From: Hygrocybe punicea
Taxonomy: Eukaryota; Basidiomycota; Agaricomycetes; Agaricales; Hygrophoraceae
DNA length: 64,000 nucleotides
NCBI GenBank assembly: GCA_963556145.1
Contig: OY744472.1
Coordinates: 620,001 to 684,000, forward strand
Reading direction: 5' to 3'
Shown here: piece by piece, positions 21,027 to 32,099 of the stretch
Layout of the letters: each line of letters starts with the position of its first letter
Position numbering within the stretch: the first letter of the stretch is position 1
Translations under genes and position numbers: made by a program
Notes under the pieces: model-generated
The model's database searches: none
Seen by the model: only the letters and a program-made list of their open reading frames with translations
What the model was told of the DNA's origin: nothing

Positions 21027-21571
21027 CAGCAGAGCCGTGAGGCATCTTAACCGCTTGCCCTGCGCATTTTGCTCCTGCCCGTCACGCATCGCGGGAACCT
21101 GAGGGTCTTTCGGCGGCCTCACTTCAAGGCACTCCATCAAGCTCTTGCCTCCACAATCATCAGATCAGAAAAGATGATCTACTTCTGAGACGAGACGCCG
21201 TGAAAGAGCGTATAGGATTGAATGAGGAAAAGAGGGCGTGCCTGCTGACCCTGGTCAGATCTTATTGGAGCGACTGTCCTGGCTTCAGGGCTGACAAGGG
21301 ATTCGACGATGCTATCAAGGCTCTTTGTTTCCCTTCAGACCTGATACGGTGGTAAAACCGTGGCGAACGAGTGGTATTGATTTGGATCCGCTGCGAACAT
21401 TGGTTAGTTAGCTCAGGGCCCACTCGTCGAAAGCGTCTTCGTTACCACTTCTTGGCTGCATCTTTGGCGCTTGTGACATTCATGAACAAGTGAGGCCGAT
21501 ATAACTGCAACTTGGGTCCTGATCAATAGCAGTAAATGGTCGAGATAGTCCTCGTGAATGAGAGGTATTAT

Positions 21572-21580
21572 TAGTATTTT
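21572..21580. other. Left target-site duplication of the HECT/integrase element
   Basis: TAGTATTTT here repeats at 29489-29497. The unbroken paralogous copy carries this target once. Three extra bases (TTA) lie just left of it compared with that copy. Confidence 0.75.
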
Positions 21581-21925
21581 ATGACATTATTTTTCACGAA
21601 ATATTTGAGCATTTGGGCCGAACAACTTAGTCAATATCTTAAGGTTAAGGGTTAAAGTGCCGCGGCCGGGAACACCTTGATGTTATAACTTGGACACTTG
21701 TCCTGTACTGGTGGTCAGTACCGTCAGTCGCAACAGGCAAGACTCTTGGTCTGCGACACCACGTATTACACTTTGCCTATAAATATGGCCCATTTTTTTC
21801 CTTTTCTCCTGTTGCGCATTGAGTTCCGTCTGCCGTGCCCTCAGCATATCCACTGTCCTTTCCAATCTTATTTTTTCCACATATTGTGCCTTCCGCTCGT
21901 TCTATTACTTCTCCCAATCACAGAT

Positions 21926-24900
21926 ATGGATCCTGCTCAGCTCAACCCCGAGGAAGTTGCCCAACTCCATCTGCTCTTCACTCGCCTTTATCCTGGACAG
22001 CTTCCACCAACTGCACAACCGCCTTCTCTTCCCCCACCTGCACCTCCCCCACCTGCAATTCCTGCACCTGTCCTTCCTCCACCTGCACCTCCACCATTTC
22101 CCCAAGCCCAGCCACCCATTTCACATCAGTATCAAAGCCAACGTACAATGGGACTTGGCCATCCATCTTCCCAGACGGCTACCCAAGCTTCGGGTCCTTC
22201 TCAACCCTTTCTAGGCTTCAACACTCTCGCGCCGAGTATGGTTGGTCAGGTCAATCAGCAACGGTTGGCATCCTCGGCCGTTTCGCAACCTCGGCAGCCT
22301 CGCCTCCCAAGTTGTAGCCGAAGGGGCCCTGCCGTTCACCCTCCATCCCTCCCTCGTGCAGCGCGTATTGACGACTGTCGAGTGAATGTCATAGATGGCA
22401 ACAGCAACATGGAGGTGGCAGGTATGCGTGTCAAAGTCAAGGTCTATCCCCCTCCGGTATGTATCCAATACTCGTCTCATGACAAGCTAATATTAATGCC
22501 TCAATTTAGGAGATGTCCAACAACGTTCTCGTGGCCTATAGATTCTTGCGGGAATCTTTCAATGCTCAACTGCAAGCCTACTGTCTGCTATACACCTACG
22601 AATTCTCGCTGTTGACATCAGTAGCAACTCTGATGGAACGTGTAATCCAAGACATGGAACGATCTCCCTTTTCTTACCAATTCACTCTGGCTCCAAGAGG
22701 GACGGTATCATTTTCACATGGGGAGATGCTCCATCTTCAACTTCTCGAAATCGTAAACAGAGGTGTTCCTCGTCAAACTGATGGTCAAATCCGGTTGCGA
22801 CGTGCAGTCCATGCAACGCTGACAATAGGTGATTTGGTTGCTAATCGAATGCACTATGCTGTGCCAACAGTTGCAATTGAGGGAAACCACTTCATCATTC
22901 ATCTAGGTGAGACATTGTCATATAATCATTGAACTTGCACTGAGTGATACATAGTCGTCCGTACGTATCCTCTGACAGCCTTGACAAGCCTAGACCCAAC
23001 TCTTCCTGCTCGTGTCCATTCATGCATCTCACGCAAAGTATATTTTCACTTTGAAATGGATGGGTATAGTGGTGCGGTGGATGAAGAGGAACCCTCTTCC
23101 GACGAGGACCTTACTCCAGGACCCAGCGCTACTCCGCTGCGACAATCAGAACGTCTCTTACAACGAACTCAAACTCAAGGTGGCAACAGCAACCCTTCAC
23201 GTTCGTCTGTTCATCCTCCAACACCACCCCTTGACGGCAATGCATATCCTCCCACTCCAACCATCATGCCTCTCCAACGAGGTTATTCTCTCTCCTCGCT
23301 TTATTCTCTTCCTGAAAGCATTTGGAGGGTGCCGTGGGTTCAGTCTCATGGCCACTACATGGGTCTCTTCTCGTTGAGGACTCTTACAGACCATGTTTAT
23401 GAGGCTGCAACAAGTGGCGCGCCGTCAGAACCTCTTAGTCTCCACGGACCAAATCTCAAGGCACTTGTATTGGATTTCAAAGATTTACTTCGAAATGCTG
23501 CAAATGACGGTGATTTCACCAACATTCTTTCTCCAGATCGTTCGTTCTATATGTAAGCCTTGCATTTATGTTCTGGTTACTTCCCTGTACTGATATTGGC
23601 ATAGTACTGAGCAGAGTGGACGGAGGAACCATGTCCGTTCCATAGGTGATGGAATCGAGCGTGAAGTGATCCACACGGTCTTTGAAGAATATCGTCAAGG
23701 AGAAACGCAGTGGTTCACCTCCCATGCTGATGGACAAGCCACACTGACTACAACCCACACTGTTGCGACAGCTAGACATGTTTCACCCTCTCGAAAGCAC
23801 AGCATGGCGGTTCTCGGGGCGGCTACTGCCCTGTGCCTCATTAATGGCATGTCGACCCCTCCTTTGGATCCTGTCTTTCTTCATTTTCTCATTCACAATT
23901 GTGAACTTGATTCCATAAATCCTGCATTCCTTTGAGAATGGCACCCAGACTTGAAACGAACGATCCAAGATTGGATTAGTCTAGGCCCTGATGGAGATCC
24001 ATCGCCATTTCAGATGCATTTTGCAACGTATCATGATCTGCAGGTCAGTTGTGCGTTCAGTGCTGTGCCATTGCCGTTGATTGGGTTTTCCAGGTTGCCT
24101 GCTTGCATGATTGAGATCAAGCGTCCCATGATGCACTGGGAGCAGAAATGCTCTATCGGGCTGTAATTGGTTCAGAACCGTGCACCCACCCTGAAATTCA
24201 AGCGTTCCAGAGTGGCTTTCGGCTGCCTTGTCGCAATGGCTTTACCTTTTATGATGTACGTTATTGTATTCTGTTTTCTTCTACAAATCTCTAATTTTGG
24301 AATGAAAAGGTCGCCAAGTCTTGGGATGGTGGCTCAGAAGTCTTTTTGAGGTCCATTTGGGTGCCCCACATGTCCTCATATGAAGCATTTGAGGATCATC
24401 TTGTCCTCTCCGGCCCGCCAGATGTTTATCAACAGCAGCTGCGAAGAGCCCTTGCCGATGACACCATATCTTTTGCCTCACTTTTTGCTGATTTTCTTAA
24501 AGGCAGCGGGATTCCATGTCCTCAACTCTTTGAGGCTGCGAAGGCTCATTTCAATGAAATTGTCGACTTGAGGCACATTGAAACTGATGGATTTCGGGTC
24601 CGAATGTTTTGTTGGGCAACCACGGGCTCTTACCAACGAGAGGCAGATGCGTTGCAAATCTCTGTATGATTTCATTTATATTTCTGAATGACATCCATTG
24701 TTGACAATTTCACTAGGTAAAATTTGTTGATGATGATGACGCAGGATACGGCAACAGCCAACTCCGAGTAGCCATGATCCCCCATGGAAAGGTATGCTTT
24801 TGAACATGCTTCCAGTGCGCTCGCATCCCCGCCACCTATGCAATCCAACTTGCCACGAAAGTCTATTCCTTTGCGGCTGAACCCTACTCCTTCCGTGATG

Positions 24901-24962
24901 CATTTGACCATTGGTTGATTTGTGAGACGCTGGCGGCCATAGGTAATCATACCATTGCGTGA
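21926..24962 (+). pseudogene. HECT-type E3 ubiquitin-ligase-like gene with three TGA stops
   Basis: A multi-exon gene starts at ATG 21926 (MDPAQLNPEEVAQ) with a Pro-rich N-terminus. Clear introns follow, for example 22457-22509. The C-terminal part is HECT-like: GIEREVIHTVFEEY, then FVDDDDAGYGNSQLRVAMI, the catalytic-site context TCFQCARIPATY with the Cys codon at 24808-24810, and DAFDHW to a stop at 24960-24962. HECT enzymes accept ubiquitin on this Cys and pass it to substrates. Three in-frame TGA codons (23933-23935, 24112-24114, 24802-24804) break this copy. Each becomes Arg CGA by one C-to-T change and falls within otherwise conserved-looking sequence. The integrase gene starts 159 bases downstream on the same strand. 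Confidence 0.7.
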
Positions 24963-25121
24963 TGGACATAATCAGTTATATACCTATATGTCAGTTTGCT
25001 TCATTGCTCTTCGCTTTATGCTACGTTTGACATCGCAATCTTATTAATATAATGCTATTGGACTCTCACGGCACCGTGCTTTGTTCATCGACATTTCTAT
25101 GTTCTGTAGCATCCAAATTAA

Positions 25122-27006
25122 ATGTCCCAAACACCAGTACCAGCATCAAATGTCAATCTCTTGGATGCTTTTCGTGCCCATTATGTTGCCTTTGAACGAC
25201 AGGTAGCAGAAGCTATGACCAGCCCAACCGACTCAACCATCCTGGCAAGACTGGGAGACGATTTGGATACCTACTTGGTTCTAGTGAACGAGGTCTGTCT
25301 TCTGAGCATTGTTGGCACATAATTTAAGTCCACCGTTCCACAGAATATGCATATCTTCGATGCTACTGAACTAGCTACCATTCGCTCAAACCTGAGTATG
25401 ATGCAAACTGATGTGAGACTACAGTATCAACAAACTCTGGATGAATCCCACCATGGACGTCCCACAATCGTTGAGCCAGTTTATACCGGACATCGAGGAC
25501 GCCCACGCTTAGAGATCAATCCAGACTTTCTCCGGTGGGCTTACGCTCTTCGAAGCACATCAGGAATCGCCCGTTTCCTGAATGTTAGTCAAGACACGGT
25601 GCGGAAGGCATTGCTGGAATATGGGATTGCAGAGTCACAATCAAACCCATTCCTTGTATCGTCTGGGATAGAAGATGCCAGAAGGATGGACGTCCCCATG
25701 ATCGGAGACGAACTACTTGATCCCAACTTTGCCCTTCCTACTCAGCTTCCAGCTGACATTGCGACCAGCCCATCTGTGTTGTCCTTCACTGGGCCATTGT
25801 CAACTCTCACAGATGATCAACTAGATGCTGTGATTCTTCAACTTCGCTCGCATTTTCGTCGTGCAGGTATCACCATGCTCCATGGGATGCTACGTCGTCT
25901 TGGCCACAGACTGCCTCATGACCGGATCAGAGGTTCACTAATGCGCATTGACCCTGTCCAGCGAGTCTTTCAGAGGATACAAATTCGGCGTCGAGTGTAC
26001 TCTGTTCCAGGACCCAACTCCCTGTGGCATCATGACGGTCAACACGGTCGGTCATATTTCTCACTGTTCATACTAGGATTGCTTCTGATGTGGTCAAAAA
26101 GGCTTAATCCGATGGGGCATTGTGATCCATGGTTTCATCGACGGATACTCTCGCCTTATCACAGGTCTCCCTGCCAGCAACAACAATTTCGGCAGCACAG
26201 TTTTAGATCTGTTCTTGCATGCTTCGAATGCATACGGAGTTCCATCCCACCTAAGAGGGGATCATGGCGTGGAGAACATTCTCGTGGCAGCTTGGATGGA
26301 GGAGAATCGAGGTGTACGGCGAGGTTCTTATATATGGGGAAGGTAAAGGAGAACTATTAATCTTACATTCTCTCAACTCTTCCTCTTCAGGAGTGTGCAC
26401 AACATTCGCATAGAGCGTCTTTGGGTGGATGTGACAGCTCAAGTGGGAGCATTCTGGGCAGAGATCTTCACCCAGCTCGAGCTGCGATTCGGCTTGGACA
26501 TCAACAATGTTCACCATATCTGGCTACTTCACTATCTATTCCTATCATCCATTAATCAACAGCTCGCTTTTTTTGCAGAATCATGGAACCAACATCGCAT
26601 CCAGATTCGGGACGGCCCAAACCGTTCTCCTGCAGATCTATTTGGATTCGATATGTTTGTCCACGGTGTTCGTGGGGACCAACTCCCTTTGGATGTGCTG
26701 AGCGAGGAAGAATTGGAGGTATACAGTGTAGACTGGGAAGGTCTTCGTGATGAGAGATTACTTCAATCTCGAGGGACCAACAATCCAGGGCACGAAGGGG
26801 CAACTTCCTGGATAGGTCGGGTAGGACCACCGGACCATCTCAACGAAGTAATGTTACAGCCACCTTCTGGATCGCTGTCTGACGCAGAGGTGGGCCGCCT
26901 GGATGAAGCATTGTTAGGGTTACCCCAAAGCCCAGATGAGGCCGATATTATTACACTGTGGCTACATGCTTATGGACACGTCCGAGGTGTTTGTAATGCA
27001 TTTTGA
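25122..27006 (+). CDS. Integrase-core (DDE) protein, probable transposase
   Basis: There are four exons (25122-25292, 25344-26046, 26102-26342, 26391-27006), all GT-AG with consistent phases, encoding 576 aa. The N-terminal region includes a GRPR motif and a helix-turn-helix-like segment (GIARFLNVSQDTVRKAL). The catalytic core has WHHDGQHG, FIDGYSR, GDHGVEN and VHNIRIERLW, so both Asp and the Glu of a retroviral-integrase-type fold are present. This matches the integrase-core family found as isolated genes in mushrooms and animals, distinct from the Gypsy integrase in this window. It should cut and join the element ends. No stop or frameshift was found, so it may be active. Confidence 0.88.
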
Positions 27007-27135
27007 TCATGTTTTATAACTGCCCACAATGAGGTCAATTCACAAATCTAGTATACATAATATACAGAAGAACAGTATGTAACGAGGCGGAAAACTGGCT
27101 GCATAGGCTGTGACCAAAAAAAACAGAACCTAAAT

Positions 27136-27720
27136 TCAATCCACCACAATGCCTAGATACTCCGCAATTTGCTGCTTTCGAGTTGTGACTGTTGGAGCAG
27201 GTACTTGAGGTAAAGCTGGGAGGTTCAGGTACTGTGCAGCTGCGATACAGTTGTTCGCTGGAACACCTAATTAGTAACTGAAGGAGGTAAAGCACAGGAA
27301 CAATACCAGTAAACCCAATTAGTTCTTCACAAGTCCTGGGTGCAGGCGGTGTGAGAGGGCCTTGGACTCCACGCAACGGAGCACTACGACCGGCACTGGC
27401 GTTGGCAAGCTGCATGGGCAGTAGACGTTGGCTGATTACCAGATAATCAGAATTTTAGAGGTTGATATTGAGAAAGAATAAACTCACGTCTGCCTAATGC
27501 CATTAACATTGGTTTGCACATCATCTAAGGTGGTTCTCATATCATCGACTGTGGTTGTCAAGGCCTTAATGAGCCTGGTCAACTCTTGGATGTCATGTCT
27601 GGGATTTGGGATATTTGGGACCCGTTCAATCTGAGTTATGGCCTGCTTCAAGCCTGCGGTGAGTGCAGCAAAATCTGGTTGAGGTAGTGCAGCAGGCATG
27701 GTTCGAGTTGTTGTTTGCAA
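27136..27720 (-). CDS. 162-aa coiled-coil protein of the HECT/integrase element
   Basis: Three exons (27720-27488, 27431-27307, 27266-27136) with GT-AG introns of 56 and 40 nt and matching phases encode 162 aa. The N-terminal exon is a heptad-rich helix (ELTRLIKALTTTVDDMRTTL). The second contains QLANASAGRSAPLRG and the third ends QQIAEYLGIVVD. I recognise it as a small family common in mushrooms but know no function. It converges on the integrase gene, leaving 130 bp between their stops. A coiled coil suggests self-association or a partner role. A decayed relative lies at 18277. Confidence 0.7.
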
Positions 27721-27826
27721 CGTGGCAAAAAAATCAACAACATTTTCAAATACTGCTGCACTGCGATCACAAAATCTGTCCCTGCCAATTTCTCAGCCCC
27801 CCGGCTAAGGATTATATCCACAATGA

Positions 27827-29340
27827 CTACTGATCCCCGATAGGTTTAAGGTGTATAATGATGGCAGCCTTGTTCTGGGAAATGGACGATTGGGTCAATG
27901 CTAATGCCAACTGTACCGGTTCAGAAGCGAAGTCGACATGGTCACTAGTCGGGTATTGTCCAACTTCTACTGGACCTGTGGGGCCCCAGAAATATTTGAT
28001 ACCAAGCCATGTTTTGTACAGGTTGTTCGCATCTGTGCCTGCATATCAAAAGCTTCAGAGACAGGTAGTACAAATATGAACGGTGTGACTGACCATCTGC
28101 TGGCGTTGGACCCTCCCATCGATATAAGTGTGCCGCTTGAGCAGCCCATCTGAACCATTGACACTTGTGTTTATAGGATTCAGGCGACCATTGAAATGCC
28201 TTCACCACGCCGGCAAATGTATGTTCGATATTGTTAATGTTAACCTTCTTTCCAGGAGTATGACAGTCACGGTGGTCTTGGATTCCAAGTACTATCAATA
28301 CTTCGGTCATGCACCGGTGATTGAGAACCATTGGGAGAAGTCGTTTTGTGTTATTCTTGCATTGAGCATCACGAACGGTGGCTGCCGGGAGACCACGCTG
28401 AGCGCAGATTGCTGCAAGTAAGTCACGATATGATTCATGGGCTGGTGGTTGCATTGGTGCCAGATTGTGGTCCAAGTCGTCCGCATGTCCTGAGGTGGTG
28501 GAAGGCGAATTACTCGCTGGGCCGGTGGGAGAAGTTTCCCCCAGACCAAATAAACGAAATCCAGTGTCCTCGCTAACCAGTGGTGATGGTGTGCGATCAA
28601 AACCCACGGGTGAATTGCGTGAGCTTATGACAGATGGGGAATTGCTAAAAGTGCTGTAAAGGAGGGGGGATGCATGTCGAGAGTGATGGCGGGAAATGTT
28701 GGTGAAAATGATGATGAAATGGTTGGCAAGGTCCAGTCCACAAGTATGCCACACCTTGTTGAATCTCTCTGTTTTAGGATCTTCGACAGAGTGGACAGCA
28801 AAAAGCTCTTGCCGATGGTCAAAAAGCGGTGGGGGTAATGCCTGTTCTACCGTTATGCAGGAGAGCAGTCCAAATGAACGATATCCATATATTGGATTTT
28901 GAATATCATCGTCGAAAGCAGGAACCCTGGATGTTGCCACGACAATATCTGAAGTTGAACCTGCAAGAATGTTTGCAATACCCATCGGAACACCCTCTCC
29001 ATTTAAGAATGCTTGGCGGGTGAGTGCTAAAAGGGTTCCTAACACAGCTGACTTGACACCTTCTCTCTGTGCAAGGAAAATACCGCTGACTGGCAAATCC
29101 AGAAATGTGTGAGATTGCAACGTTGAGGCATGGTATGGCGTCAAGACAACAGAACAGCTGATATGTAGGGTGCGACAGAGAGCTAGATATTTCCAGTGTC
29201 AGAAATATGACATGATATGGATGGCATAGTCACCTACCTGCATCTATATCAAGACTTGAGACGCCCTGCATGCCAGCGTTTTTAACGAAACAAGGACCTA
29301 GCTGAGTTTGAATGTACAAACGGAACCGGCCTCGACCCAT
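27827..29340 (-). CDS. 467-aa protein of unknown function in the HECT/integrase element
   Basis: Three exons (29340-29238, 29182-28094, 28038-27827) with GT-AG introns of 55 nt encode 467 aa without interruption. The start MGRGRFRLYIQTQLGPCF was chosen because it follows a short leader. An in-frame upstream start at 29424 would add a hydrophobic stretch. The N-terminal 150 residues look globular. A Ser/Pro/Thr-rich linker near 200-260 is followed by a globular C-terminal half containing WFRWAAQAAHLYRWEG and FWGPTGPVEVGQYP. I recognise no domain. It starts about 150 bp inside the right end of the element and reads inward, so the terminal repeat may serve as its promoter region. Confidence 0.65.
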
Positions 29341-29488
29341 TACACTGTTGCAACTTTGGAGTTGTGTCTTCAGCTGGACAGCACAACAAACATGTAAAGT
29401 TAATAGTAAAAGTACACAAAACACAAAAAGTAGGTATTAAAACTTCTGCAACTAATGAAACTTGAATAAATCATGAAAAATAGTGTTA

Positions 29489-29497
29489 TAGTATTTT
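29489..29497. other. Right target-site duplication of the HECT/integrase element
   Basis: TAGTATTTT matches 21572-21580. The next bases (CTTGTCACCGGCTGCTAATC) resume the inverted-duplication arm and match 35637-35665 in reverse. Confidence 0.75.
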
Positions 29498-30261
29498 CTT
29501 GTCACCGGCTGCTAATCAGGTTGTTACCGTCAAAACATATGTCCAACTCACACTTACCACCTTAGGCAGGACTTCGGGGAGGTTCCCACGGCCTTCAAGG
29601 GGGGGTTCTTATGTGATGGGAAAGTGGCCTTAGAGGCCTGGCTCTCGAGAGCTTCTGCAATACATTTCCCAATCAGTACTAATTACCATATTGTCCTGGG
29701 CATGCCGGGTCATCTTTGCACCTCCAGGTTGCTCCGCTAGAGGCTCGGGTGATGTTCCATATTCTGGGAGCATATAGATATGTTTTCCAAGCATTCAATG
29801 AGCATCCACATGTCTTTTAAGCTACATATTTTATTTTATTTCACTTTTTCGAACCTCCTAGACATTTTTTGAGCCTCCTAGACACTACATTAGCTACTAT
29901 AAGAGTACTCATTCTGAATCATAAATAAATTTTCAAACCTCTTAGACACTAGGGGAGGGTGAGAATGGGGCAGGAGAGATCAGGGAGAGAGGGAGGGAAC
30001 AGGGAGGGGTGAGAGAGAGTGGAGGAAGAGAGGGTGGGACTGGGGCCCGTGGAGCGGCTACCAGGGTGCATCATGGGTCGGGTAAGGGTTAGAGTGGCAT
30101 GACACCATACCCGAACCCTCGTAAACCATACCCGGAACGGGTCTTGGGCAACCCGACGCATTTTGGGAATGGTTTCATGGCCAAACCGTGAGTGGGGGCA
30201 CACCCATGGTTTCACCACCGATCAGGCGTTCTGTTACCTCGTGAGGGTAGCCGGCCACGTC

Positions 30262-30510
30262 AATTGACATGGGCCTCGCCCTCATGAGGTATGTTTTGCC
30301 TTCCCAACCTTGCGAGGTTGGCCGCCGACGTCAATTGATGGGGGCCCGGCCCTCGCGAGGTACTTGGGGGTGGTGCCGGTGCCGGTGCTGGCGTTGGCAC
30401 TGTTGGTGCTGGTGCTAGTGCCAGTGCTATGTTTTGCCTTCCTAACCTCGCGAGGTTGGCCATAGACGTCAATTGACGTGGGCTCGGCCCTCGCGAGGTA
30501 CTCGGGGGTG
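30262..30510. repeat. Tandem repeat of about 175 bp rich in CpG palindromes
   Basis: Units share ATGTTTTGCCTTCC, AACCTCGCGAGGTT, GACGTCAATTGACGT and GGCCCTCGCGAGG, followed by a (GGTGCT)n-like run. The minus-strand open frame (30260-30613) repeats SRGPSPRQLTS and ANLARLGRQNI separated by Ala-Pro runs. I do not treat this as a proven gene. Confidence 0.6.
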
Positions 30511-30779
30511 GTGCCGGTGCTGGCATTGGTGCTGGTGCTGGTGCTGGTGCTGGTGCTGGCCCCTCTTTGTTACCCTCATCGCCGTCACCTCGAAGGCACA
30601 AGACGCACGTCATTCAACGTGCGCTTGGGTTCACGAGGTAACCTATGAGGGGGAGGGGGTAAGTGGATGACGAAAGTAGATAGAAAAAAACATACCTGGG
30701 CCGGAGTGTGGGCGCACCACACCTCCGACCCGGCTTTCCATGCTCCCCATTGTCGTTGTCGGTGTCGTCATTGTCGCGG

Positions 30780-31260
30780 TTTGTTGATTGGAGAGCGGAG
30801 AGGGAGCCAGAGTGGAGGGAGGACAGTGTGGGGAGGAGACAGTGTGGGGTGAGGAGAGAGAGGGGGCTGAGGGAAGAAGAAATGGCAGGGAGGAAGTGAG
30901 AGCGGGGAGAGGGAATGGAGAGAGAACGAGACAGTGGGGAGTGGAAATGGGGAGGAGAGGGGATGGAGAGAGGGAGAGTGTGGGAGAGGTGCGGGGAGGG
31001 AAAAGAGAGAGTGGGAGGAGGGCGGGGGAGTAGGGAGAGAGTGTGGGACCGAGGCGAGAGTGGGGACGGGGAGAGTGAGCGGGTAGAGGAAGAGTGGGCG
31101 GATACCGTTGTGTTCCCATCGTTCCTGCTGTTCCCCTCCTCATTGTCGTCTGCGTTCTTGTCGTCATCCTTTCCCTCCTTGTCGTCTCTGTCACCGTGCC
31201 CATCGGTGTCATCCTCTTTGTCCTCGTCGTCTTCATCGCCTTGTCGTCCTTGCTTCCACT
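30780..31260. repeat. Purine-rich low-complexity tract
   Basis: The plus strand is almost entirely G and A in about 30790-31090 (GAGAGGGAG-type words), then turns to pyrimidine-rich trinucleotides (GTC, CGT). Long open frames on both strands are composition artefacts. Confidence 0.6.
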
Positions 31261-32099
31261 GGTTGTGTTCTCAGCAAAAAACAAGTGAAGTTGTGGTCGG
31301 ATGAGGGTGCAAACGGCTCTGAAATGGGTGCAATGAGCCGCAAAGATGTGAGAGGCAGAACACGAGAGTGGAGAAACTCACCGAGCAAACATGTACTAGT
31401 ATACGTAGTAGTAGTACTAATAGGAATACTTGATGTTTAGTCACGGGTTTGGTTAGCAGGGGTCATCGGATGCACTAACGTACCAAAGTCGCGGCTCCAA
31501 GTAATATCCAGGATGGAGCATGAGCACATGCATGAGCGGCAGTGACTGTTGAAGTGCTTGGTATTTTTTTTCTTGATTTTTGACGCAGTGGTTGTCGAAT
31601 ATGTGTATTTTTACATTCAGTGCACCGTTAAACGATTTCTCATTGGTTGATCAATTGTTGTCGATCTCCGACACCTCTCCGCACCTCTCCCGGACCTCTC
31701 TCGAACCTCTCTCGAACCTCTCCCAAAACCCCGCACCTCTCCCCACCTATACCTTCCATGTTGCAGGTGGTCAGGTGATCAATGTCAATCAACAATCAAT
31801 CAACCAACAAACGCGTCGCGTTTTCTTCTTGTCGCACCTCTCTCTTTCACCCACGCGTCCTGTAAGTCCCTTTCACCTTCCAATCATTCTGCCAAAACTA
31901 ATGACCGAAAAGAGAGGCCAGAAAGGTTCAGGGAGGGTAGAAGAGGGAATATGGTGAGGATACCACAGATGAAGAGGCCAAGGCCGAGGACGAGGACAAT
32001 ATTAATGAGGGAGACGCCGAGGACAACGACGAAGAAGACAACGATGAGGACGAGGACGAGGGGGAGGGGGAGGGGGACGACGACGACAGATGACAAGGT

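Larger units (their letters stand above)
19237..21571 (-). repeat. Left arm of a large inverted duplication, main part
   Basis: This segment is repeated in reverse orientation at about 35676-37990 with high similarity and small indels. It carries an AIG1-like GTPase relic on the minus strand and a WD40 relic on the plus strand. The arm continues after two insertions at 29498-29557 and 33424-33492. Its outer end is truncated by the palindrome at 18985-19234. Confidence 0.85.
21581..29488 (+). mobile_element. HECT/integrase DNA element, 7.9 kb
   Basis: The ends are inverted repeats of about 28 bp with about 21 matches. The left end reads TGACATTATTTTTCACGA from 21582 and the right end, reversed, TAACACTATTTTTCATGA. 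Nine bases, TAGTATTTT, are duplicated at 21572-21580 and 29489-29497. The inverted copy at 35667-35675 has the empty site (TAGTATTTC on the matching strand), so the insertion limits are direct observations. Inside are a HECT-type gene (+, broken), an integrase-core gene (+, intact), a 162-aa gene (-, intact) and a 467-aa gene (-, intact). The integrase-core protein is the probable transposase. I cannot assign the element to a named superfamily. Confidence 0.85.

Noticed and set aside
23933..24804. In-frame TGA codons read as selenocysteine
   Set aside because: The positions fit Arg in context and all are one C-to-T step from CGA. Fungi of this group are not known to use selenocysteine.
24793..24816. 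A 24-nt intron (GTATGC...CCAG) removing the third TGA in the HECT gene
   Set aside because: It is too short for splicing compared with 37-76 nt introns here, and it would delete the catalytic TCF motif.
30643..31284. 213-aa minus-strand frame in the non-autonomous element
   Set aside because: It is low complexity (Thr/Arg then Pro/Ser/Leu), driven by purine tracts, with no domain.
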